64,000 nt of DNA from Chionis minor. Its lineage: Eukaryota; Chordata; Aves; Charadriiformes; Chionididae. The translations under genes were made by a program, and so were the position numbers. Shown in pieces: positions 36,358 through 47,800 of this stretch. A model generated the notes under the pieces. It saw nothing but the letters and a program-made list of their open reading frames with translations, searched no databases and was not told the origin of the DNA. Each line of letters opens with the position of its first letter. The first letter of the stretch is position 1. The stretch lies in NCBI GenBank assembly GCA_013398295.1, contig VZSF01004751.1:1-64000 (forward strand). Reading direction: 5' to 3'.

Positions 36358-39300
36358 TCTCGGTGTTCTCAGCAGGCAGGGCCAGGAGGATTTCTGAAGA
36401 AGACACCTTACCTCCCCAGCCTGCACTTTTGTTGGCTTCATGGGCAGGTGCATTTTTCCATTCAGTCCTTGGACTGTCCCTTTGCACTGCTGGTTAGCTT
36501 GCCGTGGGGTGGTTGTTTCAGGAGTATTGAATGCAAGTGACAAGGTGGTTCCCAATTCCTGGATCTCCACACCCATGGATGAAGACCCTGCCTGGAGACT
36601 AACCACTTTCTGTATTGGTTTCCCTCGCTGCCCTGTTGGATTGTCCAACCTGAACTATTCACTTCACTATTGGAACGGACCTTGCATGAATCAAAATCCT
36701 GGCCTTTTCCTCACACACTGTAGCATTTTAGCCTAGGGTCTTCTCTGTTTTCACTCTGTTTTTAAGTTCATTGGGTCCTATTTACACCTTCCCTTGTCAG
36801 TGAGGCACCATTCATTTCCCCTTCACTCGGGAAACCAATCTTATGACTCAAGTTGTACATTTTCATAGTCATTTCGTCCACAGTTAATCCAGCTCTGAGT
36901 TCCTTGCTTCCCTCTATGCCTCAAGGTAAAACACTGGCCCTTCCAGTGAAATCAGCTAAGTAGAAACACCATAACTGCCACAGGTCCCCTGATGGTACCT
37001 TTGACTCCTCCTGCAGGGTTTCGGATTTAATGACTTAGAATGGGTAGCAGATACTAATGGTTTGCACATCTGTTACTCTGCAGCTGGAGAGTGTGTTCCT
37101 CTGTTAGAGGCTTGTTTTCATGTACTGAAAGTAGATGGACAAAAATAAAGGCTCATTAAATATTGAAAAGAAAGGTATCTTTTTTTGTCAGAAGATTTAC
37201 TGCTCTTCAAAGTTTATTAAAAATCAAAGTTTATTAAAAAAATATCTCATCTCTTCCTTCTGGTATGAAATGATTCTCTTTAGCAAAGGAATACCTCTGT
37301 GTTTCTTGGGGTCATCTCTATTTTGACTTCAGCCACACACCAAACTGTTCCTCATTGTTGCTTTTTCTTCTCTCCCTTCCCCATCCCCATTTTGCTTTAA
37401 AAAAAACCATCTTGACTCCTTGTGTATTGGACAAAGTAAGGAGACATCCATAGAAGACAAAGACAACAACAGGGGAAATTTCCTTTACAGTTTTCCCAGT
37501 CACCTCCATACAGAGATCTTACATGGCCTTCCTCCATCTTGTGGTGCTGTAAAATAATCTGGGGGACCCAGTTCCTTCACTGGCAGGGAATTCAAACATG
37601 CACTGCCCTTTCAGCTATTCCCATTGCTCCAGTAAAAAATGTTACCTATCCCTTAAAACCTTGCAGGTCTAGAATGTATCAAACAACAAAACATTAAAAA
37701 TAAAAATCTAAACTATTACCCAGCAGAAGAGTGCCTCACTTTTTGTGCTCTTCTGATGAAAAGTGAAATCGTGGTTTTACTTTGTATTTTGAGACCTTGC
37801 AGCATTATCCTCTTTAAACCTTCGGCACTCTTTGTTTTTCACTGTGGAAGTGACACTGTAAGGAGGGCTGTCCTCACTAAAGTTCTCATTTTCTTAATCT
37901 TACATCATTCTGTGGATAAAGAGCACCTAAATGTATTCAAGCGAGTGGCCTTTCTTATACAGGGTATGAACAAGAAAGAATGAAAATGAAGTCAGATCCT
38001 TGAGAATCTGCACTAGAGTAAACAAACGCAAAAAAAATATTACCGTTACAATCAACGAATGCTGACTGAACTCAGTGGGAGCTATCCACATCCATCTGAG
38101 CACAGGCTTTGACTCGCCTTAGCAGTAAAGTTTAGACGTGAACCTGACCTTGAAAGTTCAAGGGTGTTCTGATTTAAAGTTCTAGTTTGATCTCATCTGC
38201 ACTCGCAACAGCAGGACAACAACTTCTGTTTTCCCCTCTTTGTTAAAGGGGTCATAACTTGCCTTGGTTCTTCAAAGTTTGTTCTTTTCTTGGAAGAAAA
38301 TACAAGAAGAAAAAGAGGGCGTTTTGACTTTTTTTTTATAAGTAGATAGAAATAGGAGAAAAGAGAACTGCAAATAACAGAAAAGAATTGTTTTATCTGA
38401 GAAAAAGATAATGCTTTATTACAATAACTGGTTTTATTGCAGAGACCTTGTTTTTTCCCTTCTCTTTGTACAGCAGACAGAAGACGGAATGGGGCTGAGT
38501 GTGAACATGAATATGAAGGTATGCATGGATGTAGGACTTTATGAACTGCATGGGGTAGGAGCCTTGATTAGTGTTGCTGAGTAACAGATTAATTCCTTTA
38601 GCACTTTCCTGTAAACATGCCTGACTGTTGATACAGTCAGGGGCTTTAAACCCAATGAATAACTTGAATTCTGTCTCTCTCGTCCATGTGACCTGACATC
38701 ATCTGTTTCTTCAGCCCATTTCTGACTTTTCTGATTTGCCTGCCCTTCCCCTTGAAGCAGATTTGTGCTCTAGAGTGCTTTGCGGGACTAGTTTACAAAG
38801 GCTGTGTGATCACGGCAGAGCTTTGTGTTTTCTTCTTCCCAGCGATCCGGGGGCAGAAGAGGGATGGGTGCTGTGCCGTCAGATGCTGAGCAGTGGCTCA
38901 GGGTTTCAGTACTGAAAGGGTTAGGGCTGCCTCCACTTCTGCCAACAGGAATCCTCCCATTGATTTTTCACTAGGAGCAAGTTCAGGCCCTTCTTCAGCA
39001 AGTTACTGACACAAGTATCACTGCTGATAATAGTGGCCCTGCAGCAGATGGAGCGCTTCAATTATCTTGGGTCCGTGATGAATGAGTGCTATTGACAGCT
39101 GCTGCAAAATCCATAGCAGACTGAGTACTGCACAGACAATTATGATATCGCTGGTAAACATATGGCAGGACTGGATCTCTTAAAAAACTACAAGCTCAGG
39201 CTCCGCTGGCCTTGGGTTTGGTCCAGAGCCAAGTTCTAGGCTGAACTTCAGTCACACGCCATTGGAAAATCCCATAGGGGTGGCAAACCAGGGTCTTAGG

Positions 39301-42300
39301 AGTTTGGTATTTGGAATTCTTTCTGCCTCTGTTGAATATTGTCTTTGAGTGTCAGTGGTGGTTTTGGGGAGAGAAAAAGGCAAGTCTCTTTCCTATAGTA
39401 CTGCTAAAAATGTATGTGCCAATTCCTTTCTGCCTATTCTAATTCATCTTAATCCATACAGTACTACCTACAGAAGGCTTTATGTTTGAGCAGGTCAGTC
39501 AGGAGGAGAATGTATTCCTCTACTGACCAAGCCAAGGGGCCAGTAATATCCATTTATTTTAGCCAGTTGCCTGCAGTTAGTACAGCAGTCAACTAGCTGG
39601 AGAGCAGAGTGGATTTTACCAGCTGTTCTCTTGCTGATTCCTATCTTTCTTTTCACTACAAAAATCTGGTGGATTTGGGAGTACCTGGGCAGGCTTACAG
39701 CCTCAGGAAAGGAGCAGCAAGTGAACTAGGTGGCTCCTCCATAAGATGATCCCTGCCTTGAACTACAGCTGAAGGGGAAAAAGGCAGGAGCCCCTCCAGG
39801 CTGCGCCCTGGTCACATCTGCATCACAGCCTTTGAGAAGGACGCAGAGCCAGGCGGAGGCAGTGGGGGACCCTGACCACTGCCATTTCTGCACCACTCTG
39901 ACCTAAACAGAGCTTGTCATCCAAATTCTCCCCTGAACTACACACTGGAGCTGAGGGCGGATGCAGGCAGGGACCACATGTGCTGTTTGTGCAATCACAC
40001 AGGAGCTTTCCCTCCCCACGGCTGGGACTGTCCCCATTCCACTGGCTGCTGCAAAAGGCTCCCGGGATACAAGCTACCCAATTGTTCTCTATGGCCTCCT
40101 ACAAACTATCTCCCGTTTGCTTCATCTGCGGCTCCTCAGTATTTCTGAAAAGACACTGAGATGGCTACACATCCACCTTCAACCTCCATGGTCAGTTTGG
40201 GCACAACCGTGACTGTCTCACCAGGGTCTCGAGGGCTCAGGACCCCCAAGCCTTCTCTAGGCTCAGTGGCTCGCAGAGTTGTGCCTCATGGTCCTTCCTA
40301 AACTCTGAGATGATGTCTTACAGACCTGATGAGCTTTTGTTTCATTCAATCCAGAAAACATATATAAAATGGGAGTCTGGTTTTCCATCTTTTTCTTTCG
40401 GGTGAGAATAGCTTTTCAGTTGCATTGTTATATAGTTTCTGTCCTCCTTTGGCTGCATTAGCTGTATTATGTGATTAACAAACAAGAGCTGTGCATAACA
40501 GACGTCCCATCAGCTCAGGGAATTAAGAAAAAAGATTGAATAACCGCTTTTTCTTTTATTTGCTGAATTAACATTTTGAACTGATCTTCCTGCAACGGGC
40601 CATATTCAGAACTCTGCATGTACATTAGACAATTGAGAGCAAAATTTGCCCTTCATATACACTTTGCTTCTCCGATCACGTCACATCTCAGCGGCTTCCT
40701 AGAAAATACACTGATTTTTATTCTTGCTGTATTGTCCTTAACACTTATTATCTCATTGTCAGCTGGCAAAGTTATGAGATCAAAGTCTTGAGCATAGCAG
40801 GCAACCACTACTCTAAAATATTAGAAACATAGCCAGAATCTTATCCAGTTCTCTACTGCTTGGTAATTTGGGAGGGACTTTTGGATCCTATTGTCTGCAT
40901 TGTCATTTGATTCTTTTTAATGCCAACTTGTTTCTTAAACATTATAAATTACAATACCAGGTGCAAGCATTTCTCAGCACAGACAGCTCTCTGAAATATA
41001 TCTTTAATTGTATCACATTATGTTTTAATTTTGTTTTTAATAAATAAAAATAGATGAATACACCTACAAAGGCAAGGGGTGTATAAGCTCGTTTGCTTAC
41101 TTTGAAACCTACTCACACTCATAGAGTTCAAAAGCTTGACTCAGACATCATGCTCTGCTCAGGGGAGACGGAATAAAGAGGTGATGAGGGGTCAAAGAGG
41201 GAAAAAAAATCCAACCAGAATGGGTACTGAAGATGACCACAGTTGATGTGAGGGTGTGTATTTGCACTGGACTCAGAGATATCCCTCTTTGTCTGAACTG
41301 TGCATTTGGTGTTGTTTAAATACTGGCACCTTATCTCGGCTATTAATATGTGGTGTCTCTCCCCTTTGCCCATGGTACAAGTCTTTCCTTTGGCTCAAAA
41401 CAGGAAAGGGATTAGTGACAGGTGAGAACCAGGTTTAAATACCAGAGCAAAAGGTCTGCGAACTCATCCAGCGTTTGAAAGAGGTGCCTTGCCAGTTCAG
41501 ACCTTTAGCTCTGTCACCACAAAGCCCAAACCACAAGCCGTTTCCCTTTGCCCACAAAAACAGAGGAGCCACGCAACTGCATGGTCAAGTTTGTTCTCCT
41601 CTCTGTGAGTGGCTCGTCCTCTCCTGCCTCAGGCTCTCCTTGACCACCTCTTCCAAACAATAGAGGTGTGGGACCAGCCTATTGTAAGGTATTTTACAGA
41701 TTTCTTTATTTTTTATAAAAAGGGGTGGGAGGGAAGGAAAAGGGAATAGCCCACCTTTTGGGTCCAAGTCCTGTCAAGGTGGAATTCCAGGAAGAGCATA
41801 GACTATGCAGTACGTTTTCAGAAGCACAAGCAAGTGCAATAGATACACCTGCAAATAAAAGAAAACATTAACAAAAAATCAGTTTAAATCCCCCTACAAA
41901 CATGCACGAGAAACAAATAAAACATTTGCAAAGAACAGCTCAGAAACAAACAGGGGAACTGGGGACAAAAAGGGAAACAGATGTGCCCAGAAGACCATGG
42001 CATTGCTTCCCTGTGAGGCAATGCCAGCCTCTAGTTGGCATTGTGCATCATTTCCATGGCCCATCTCCCTCTTAGAAAGGATGTAGGGGTTCAGCATAAA
42101 CGATTGCGGGGTTTGAGATGCTTACCAAAGCCATATTAGTAAAAACACCGATCTGATGTGAAAATATGTTCTGTTCCATCTGGGGTCAGATTGCATTTGT
42201 TAGCATTTAAATTTAAAATGAGGCTAGAGAAGATATAAAACCCAGATATTCTAGGAACTGACACAGCCCCAGGTCTGACTTTGAACAATTTATCGCAGAG

Positions 42301-43240
42301 ACTAGAGTTGTCAAGGGATCAGTCATAGCCTGTAGCTGAAAGTCATAGACAGTGAGCAGGAGAAATCCAAATATGCAGGAGGAAAAAGAAAAAAAATATC
42401 TGTTCTATTCCATTTCTCTGTAAACATAAGATTCTTGTCCTTGTAGAAGCTTTTGCATTTCATCAAAACTAACTAGGAAAAACCCATAAATTGTCCCCAG
42501 ATAGTCAGCTGGGGACAGCAACGCATTTTTCCTGATTTTGTGAATTTTTGTGCAAGGGTGCTGATAGCTAAGATTAACACTGTATCCACTTGACACTTAA
42601 AATGCATTTTCATGATGAAGGCTGGTTTTGCCACTGGTTTTAATAGTCTTATCACTTAAATGGTCACAAAGGGGTTTAAGCATAATATCCCTATTAAGAT
42701 GTATGAAAGAAGTTCAAACCTCTGTTGGATTTATTTTTTCTCAGCCTGTCTGGCTACAGATTTGGCCAGATGCAAGTGTATTGATTTGCAGAGGACAAAC
42801 AATCTGGATAACCACAAATCACAGGCACTTCAGGGCATATTTTTCCCTTCAAATCCATCAACTTTAGGAAGAGTTTCTAGGGAGGTAACTTAAGGGACTT
42901 GTGAACTTAAAAAGAAGTTACCGCGTTGCTGAAAGAGTTAATGGGATGCTTTAAAACCCAGGAACTGAGGAAATGCTTTCAGTTTGGATTGATTGTAGCA
43001 GGAAGATGAAATGGCCCATGGAAGGCTGGAGCACACCTTGCTCAGCCCCAGCACATAAGGTGAGGGCTGTGCAGAGGCCAGAACACGCACTTGACCCAGC
43101 ACCACGGTCCCCACAGCGCTCCAGATGCACTTGAGTTTTCCACAGGAGCTGGGCTCCTCTGAAATATGTGGGACCTGCTGCAGTGTCTTGGTAGATGTGA
43201 GTTACCAGAATGGACTTTTTTAACACGAGGAGATCACAAA
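36358..43240. other. Unique sequence, no gene recognised
   Basis: Nearly 7 kb without a recognisable gene or young mobile element. It contains a 17-bp tandem duplication (37207-37240), an old CCCATTGATTTTT...GGAGCAAGTTCAGGCCC-type repeat remnant at about 38955-38990, and short both-strand frames only. Confidence 0.45.
37207..37240. repeat. 17-bp perfect tandem duplication
   Basis: The unit TCAAAGTTTATTAAAAA occurs twice back to back (37207-37223, 37224-37240). It looks like a replication-slippage event. Confidence 0.92.
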
Positions 43241-43300
43241 ATCGTAGAATTGAATCATAGAATCATAGAATCATTTTGGTTGGAAGAGACCTTTAAGATA
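43241..43300 (-). mobile_element. CR1 LINE, short 3' terminal fragment (minus strand)
   Basis: Tandem ATCGTAGAAT/AATCATAGAATCATAGAAT units followed by CATTTTGGTTGGAAGAGACC and TTTAAGATA. Only the last 60 or so bases of a CR1 remain. Confidence 0.88.
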
Positions 43301-44200
43301 TAACATAGCAGCCTGTATCCACTACACGAATGATTTTCAGCGTCATAATAATTTCCTTTGGGACATGTCCTGAAAATTCTTTAGAGCCATTCTTGGAGGG
43401 GGCTGGATATAGCTAGTTTCTTTACCAGTCTCTGCCACCCCCCCGTGGGTGCGATCACCAGTGCAAAGGCAATTCGCCGCGCAGTCGGCGTGCTCAGCTT
43501 GGAGGAACCCAGCTGGGTGCTGCTGGCTGGACTTCTCCCCATCCGCGTGTCTGGACATGGGTGGGGATTCATTAACTCTGTGCTTCTGTTGGAATTCCTC
43601 TGCTGTGCCAATCTCCTGCTATCTGATCATTTCCAGCAAATTTATGTGGCCAGTCACGTAAAATTACGGAAAACTCTGACAAACTAGGGCAAACCGTTTA
43701 TTAAACTCCCAAATGAAACAATTCACCATTTCTACAGTCATTTAAATACAAATGGCTTTTCATGGATTCTAGTGAAAAACAAGGTAAGCTTCAAGAAATA
43801 TATCAGTGACATTTATAACTCCATGGATTCGTCCGCTGCCTTTCACTAAATGATGCCTTAGAAAGCATTTCTGTGTGGACTTCATTTGTTAACATGCTTT
43901 ATGGCTCCATAAGCCTCACAAGCCACTTAGCAGAGCCTCCCCTCCACCCAACAGTACGAGACTGATAGTCCAAGACTGATACCCATTTACTTTGCATTGC
44001 TCAGCCCACATACTAAAACTGATATTCTCCTTCTGTTGCAATCCCTTTTTACCTTACAACTGTCAAATCCGCTTAGACTCAGTTCTTCAGCAATCACCAA
44101 TGCTGCAGACTATACATGGATTCAGTTCCTGCTTTTGTTTTCTTAATTTGATGCATAAGGACCTATTCCCATACCAGTGGCTGCAGAAATCCTCCCTTAG
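43301..44200. other. Unique sequence, partly G+C-rich
   Basis: A G+C-rich patch at about 43430-43570 opens frames on both strands (70-80 codons) with no recognised homology. The remainder is AT-rich. No gene is called. Confidence 0.45.
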
Positions 44201-45055
44201 CTCAGTGTTGTGTCTCTGACAATGGCCTGTAGCAGGTATTTAGGGGAAGACTGTAAAAGCAGAGCAACTATACAGTGATACTTTATTCTGGCACACCCTC
44301 CCAGCAGTCTGTGCCTTAGGGGCATTGTGAGCCAGAGATTGTATCTGCATCTTTGCGTTTTGTAACGCTCGATGAATTTTTCAGCCAGGAATTTGTCTAA
44401 TTGCTTTTTGAGCCCATTTATACTTTTGGCCTCTACAACATCCTGTGGCAATGAGTTCCGCAGTTTAATTATGCGTCATGTGAAAAAAAAAATATTCCTT
44501 TTTTTGGTCTTAAATCTGCTACTTGATAATTTTATTTGACACCCTCCCTTGCTACCGCCTTTCTTGAGTGGTAATAACTAACTTAGCACATACCATCCTT
44601 TTCTTATATTTAGGAGACTTTCTTTTCATATATACTATCCTAAAGTTATCAACACCAAATTTCATCTGACAGTTTATGTCAGTGGGCCACTAAGTAGGAT
44701 GAAACCCTTCAGCAGCATGTCACAGTCATCTTTTGCTTTTGGCATTTGATTTTTTTTTTCCTTTCCATTGCTTTTGTTGATCAATTTTGTATCACAAAAA
44801 AATTGTCATCTTGCTGCTCAGCTCCTTTTCTAGTTTGTTTATGAATATTTTGAATAGCATAGGTCCCACAACAGATCTCTGTGAAATTCCATCGATAATC
44901 CTCACCATGGTAAAACCTGACCATCCATTCCTACTCTTGTTTTCCCATCTTTTTTCTAGTTACTGCTCCACACAAGAACTTCTTTACCTACAAGTGCTCA
45001 GTTTTCCTAAACAGTGTCAGTGAAAGACCTTGTAGAAAAAGTTAGGGATCTAAGT
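44201..45055 (-). mobile_element. Ancient CR1/L3-type LINE remnant with internal deletion (minus strand)
   Basis: Read on the minus strand, this is the 3' half of a LINE that differs from the young avian CR1s. 45055-44780 corresponds to the reverse transcriptase region (TTTATGAATATTTTGAATAG is the complement of the block just after the PQGS motif), and many stops and frame changes are present. After an apparent deletion at about 44545-44560, 44201-44530 covers the ORF2 C-terminus and 3' UTR. The translation LPQDVVEAKSINGLKKQLDK and FLAEKFIERYK (up to 44451) matches the conserved LINE ORF2 tail. The 3' UTR contains TGTCTCTGACAATGGCC. The assignment comes from remembered consensus structure. 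Confidence 0.85.
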
Positions 45056-47529
45056 GCAATATGGGAATAGCCGTATTGTCGTGTTGCAGTGCTCTCTTCT
45101 TTTTTCTTGTCCCTTGACAATCCACACTGCAAGGAACTTAGTTCACATCGTAGGTCTAACTTGGTCATCCACATGCAAAGTTTGACCTTGGGATGCAAAA
45201 GGCAGGGGCAAATTCAGACATTTTTGACGGGGGCACCTCAGACTTGTGTACTCCCAAGCTACCACCGATCTTCACACTCAAACAAAAGCAGGGCGTGCAG
45301 CAAGTCCTTCACAGGAACTGGGAAAGACCCAAAAATAACTGTAGCCCCATTTCAGTGTGGTCTGCACTGCTGGGTAAATAGGCATGTCCGCTCCACTGAG
45401 TTTGCGTCTCATGCAGTGGGATACCATGGACACTCTTCATTTCAATGTCTTGAAAGAGATAGGCCCTGAGAAAAACACGAGACTCTCCCAAGGGCATGAA
45501 TGCTATTCTCACACTTTGTGTCACTTAGCTGTTATCCACGCAGTCTGTAGCGGCTCCACTGGTCGATACAAGCCAGGATCACTTGCAGCAGAGGCTCTTG
45601 TCTACAGATGCTCCAACACCTTGTATTTTGTACCACCATTTATGGATGACAACACCAGTAGGGAGAAGGAAAGAGGGGAAGACATGTTGGACCTCTGATT
45701 CCTTGTCCCACTTTGAAGGTATTCCTGCTGGTCACTATGCCTTTGAGATATTCTTTTTCCTTTTTACTATACTCCTATTATGTGCTTGGTTAGAATTTCT
45801 GTTTTGCTGACCTGGCAAAGCCTGTTTAGTTCTCACTGGTGAAACAAATGCATTTTGTAATCAAAGTTACGTGCTCTCCTTCATCTCCCAATGGATTTTG
45901 GCCTTCTGCAGAAAGTATTGCCAGGTCCAGGCTGTCTAATGTCTAGATATATAGAGAAACTTCCCTGAAAAAGCAATGGCCGCAAAGAGATTGTTGCCAG
46001 ATACACTGTGTCTTCATGATAAAGTGAAGATAGCAGGGTTGAAAGGGGCCTCCTAAAAAGCACGCTAGACAGCAGTACACTGTCTGTTCCTCACAGACTT
46101 TGGGATGGTTCAGGAGAATATTCAAGTGGGAGAAAAAGGATGTGAGGTATGGGAAGAAAGAGAGTTCTTCAGAGAACAAGGGAAGGGAGTACTGTGGAGA
46201 CAGCATAGGCCCAAGCATTAGCTTTTTTGCATCTGTAGCACCTCTCTTTATGTGTAAGTGGAAATGGCTTCCTGGGTTTCTCTTGCACACTGGGAGTGGG
46301 GACTGGCAGTGTCAGGCTGCATAGAAGTTGCCTGTGGGAGTGGGTCCTCCTGTATACACTTCTTCTGGACAGACTCCACAAGCTGTGGTGGACTCAGCCA
46401 GCTGCAGTGCTGAAGGTGATATTGGGGACTTTGTTGTTTAGCCTTTTCCTGAGTCTCCAGCATCTTGTTTGAGTGAATCAAAGGCCATATTTCACCTCTA
46501 ATCTAGAGGAATTCCAGGCTTGGCTAAAATCCTCGTCTGGACCTTGATTATCGGTTCTGGGCTCATGACTATGGGGAATATACAGCATAGCCGCAATCCC
46601 GGTGGTTTCCTAGCACTGGTGGTGACTGTGTCTCCTGCAGGAGAAAGTGCCAGCTGCACACGGATGTCAGTTCTTGGTCCACGGAGACTTCTAATGGTGA
46701 AACCATACCCAGTGACTGGCTGGGGCTTTCAAAGACCATCAGGTGATACTTTTGAATGATGCTATAGTAGGCCCTCTCTGGCTGATACTGCATGAAGGCA
46801 TTAATTATCTTGCACCTGTGTTCTTGAGGTGACGTGTGGATGCTGGCAATAGGACACCAACTCTTCACACGGGGCTGTGAGGTACAGGTATCCTCATGGG
46901 AAAGCTTCGTCTGCCGCTCTTGGACCTTGCTCTTCAGGACAAGGTAGTCCCAAAACTAGGTGCTTGTGTCTAGCACAAGCAAACTAGCAAATGCTGAGGA
47001 ACAGGGAGGTTGCATTGGTCCCAGCCAATATCTGTACCAAGGAAGGTAAAAAACAACCTTCCAATTGCCCTTAATCGCAGAAGAGATCTGTGATCTCCGC
47101 TACCGGACAGATTTGCTTCATCCTGTAGGGTTGTTTGCTCCATATATCCTTGGTGGTCTGACACTCGCAAGAGTGACCAGTTACAACAGCAGAATCAACA
47201 GCAGGAGTACAAGGACTGTTCAAACCGCAAAAAGTAAGAGAGGGGTTGGGCCATATCCCTGCTTTTAAGCATATTATCATGATAGTGACATGAACAAGAA
47301 CAGACTGTGAACATAGAACAAGGAATCTGTGTAGCACTGTGCCATGGCACATGCTGTTTGATGGATGTGGCACGTCCAGCCCAAAAGACTCCGATCTTGG
47401 ACAGAACAGGAAAGAACCAACCAACACTACTTGACCTGGAAAATACAGAGGCACTTTCAGGCATGGCTGCAAAGGCAATGCAGATCTAGTCTGTATCTCC
47501 CATGTCAACGTGCTCCAACCATGCACACA
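45056..47529. other. Unique sequence with many minus-strand open frames
   Basis: Between an old and a younger LINE. The minus strand carries a succession of fairly long frames (45943-46290, 46248-46481, 46569-46868, 47071-47526), together covering most of 45.9-47.5 kb in different frames. This could be a decayed coding sequence, but no translation resembles a family I can name, and the frames may be chance in balanced-composition DNA. Confidence 0.35.
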
Positions 47530-47800
47530 GAATCATAGAATCATAGAATGGTTTAGGTTGGAAGGGACCTTACAGATCATTGAGTTCCAAGCCCCCTGAC
47601 ATAGGCAGGGACACCTCCCACTAGACCAGGTTGCCCAAGGCCACATCCAGACTGGCCCTAAACACCTCCAGGGATGGGGCCTCAACAACCTCTCTGGGCA
47701 ACGTGTTCCAGTGCTTTACCACCCTCAAAGTAAAAAATTTCTTCCTAATGTTTAGTCTAAATCTGCCTTCTTCCAGTTTAAAGCCATTCCCCCTTGTCCC
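47530..47800 (-). mobile_element. CR1 LINE, 5'-truncated copy (minus strand)
   Basis: Starts at the left with two ATCATAGAAT units, then GGTTTAGGTTGGAAGGGACC, CACCTCCCACTAGACCAGG, ACCTCTCTGGGCAACGTGTT and CTTCTTCCAGTTTAAAGCCA, ending at CCCCCTTGTCCC where 5' truncation removed the rest. This is the same subtype as 10068-10493. The ORF2 end segment is disrupted. Confidence 0.95.

Noticed and set aside
35966..36487. 173-codon minus-strand frame
   Set aside because: No recognised family, and plus-strand frames overlap it. Part of it is the hairpin region. Nothing beyond length supports it.
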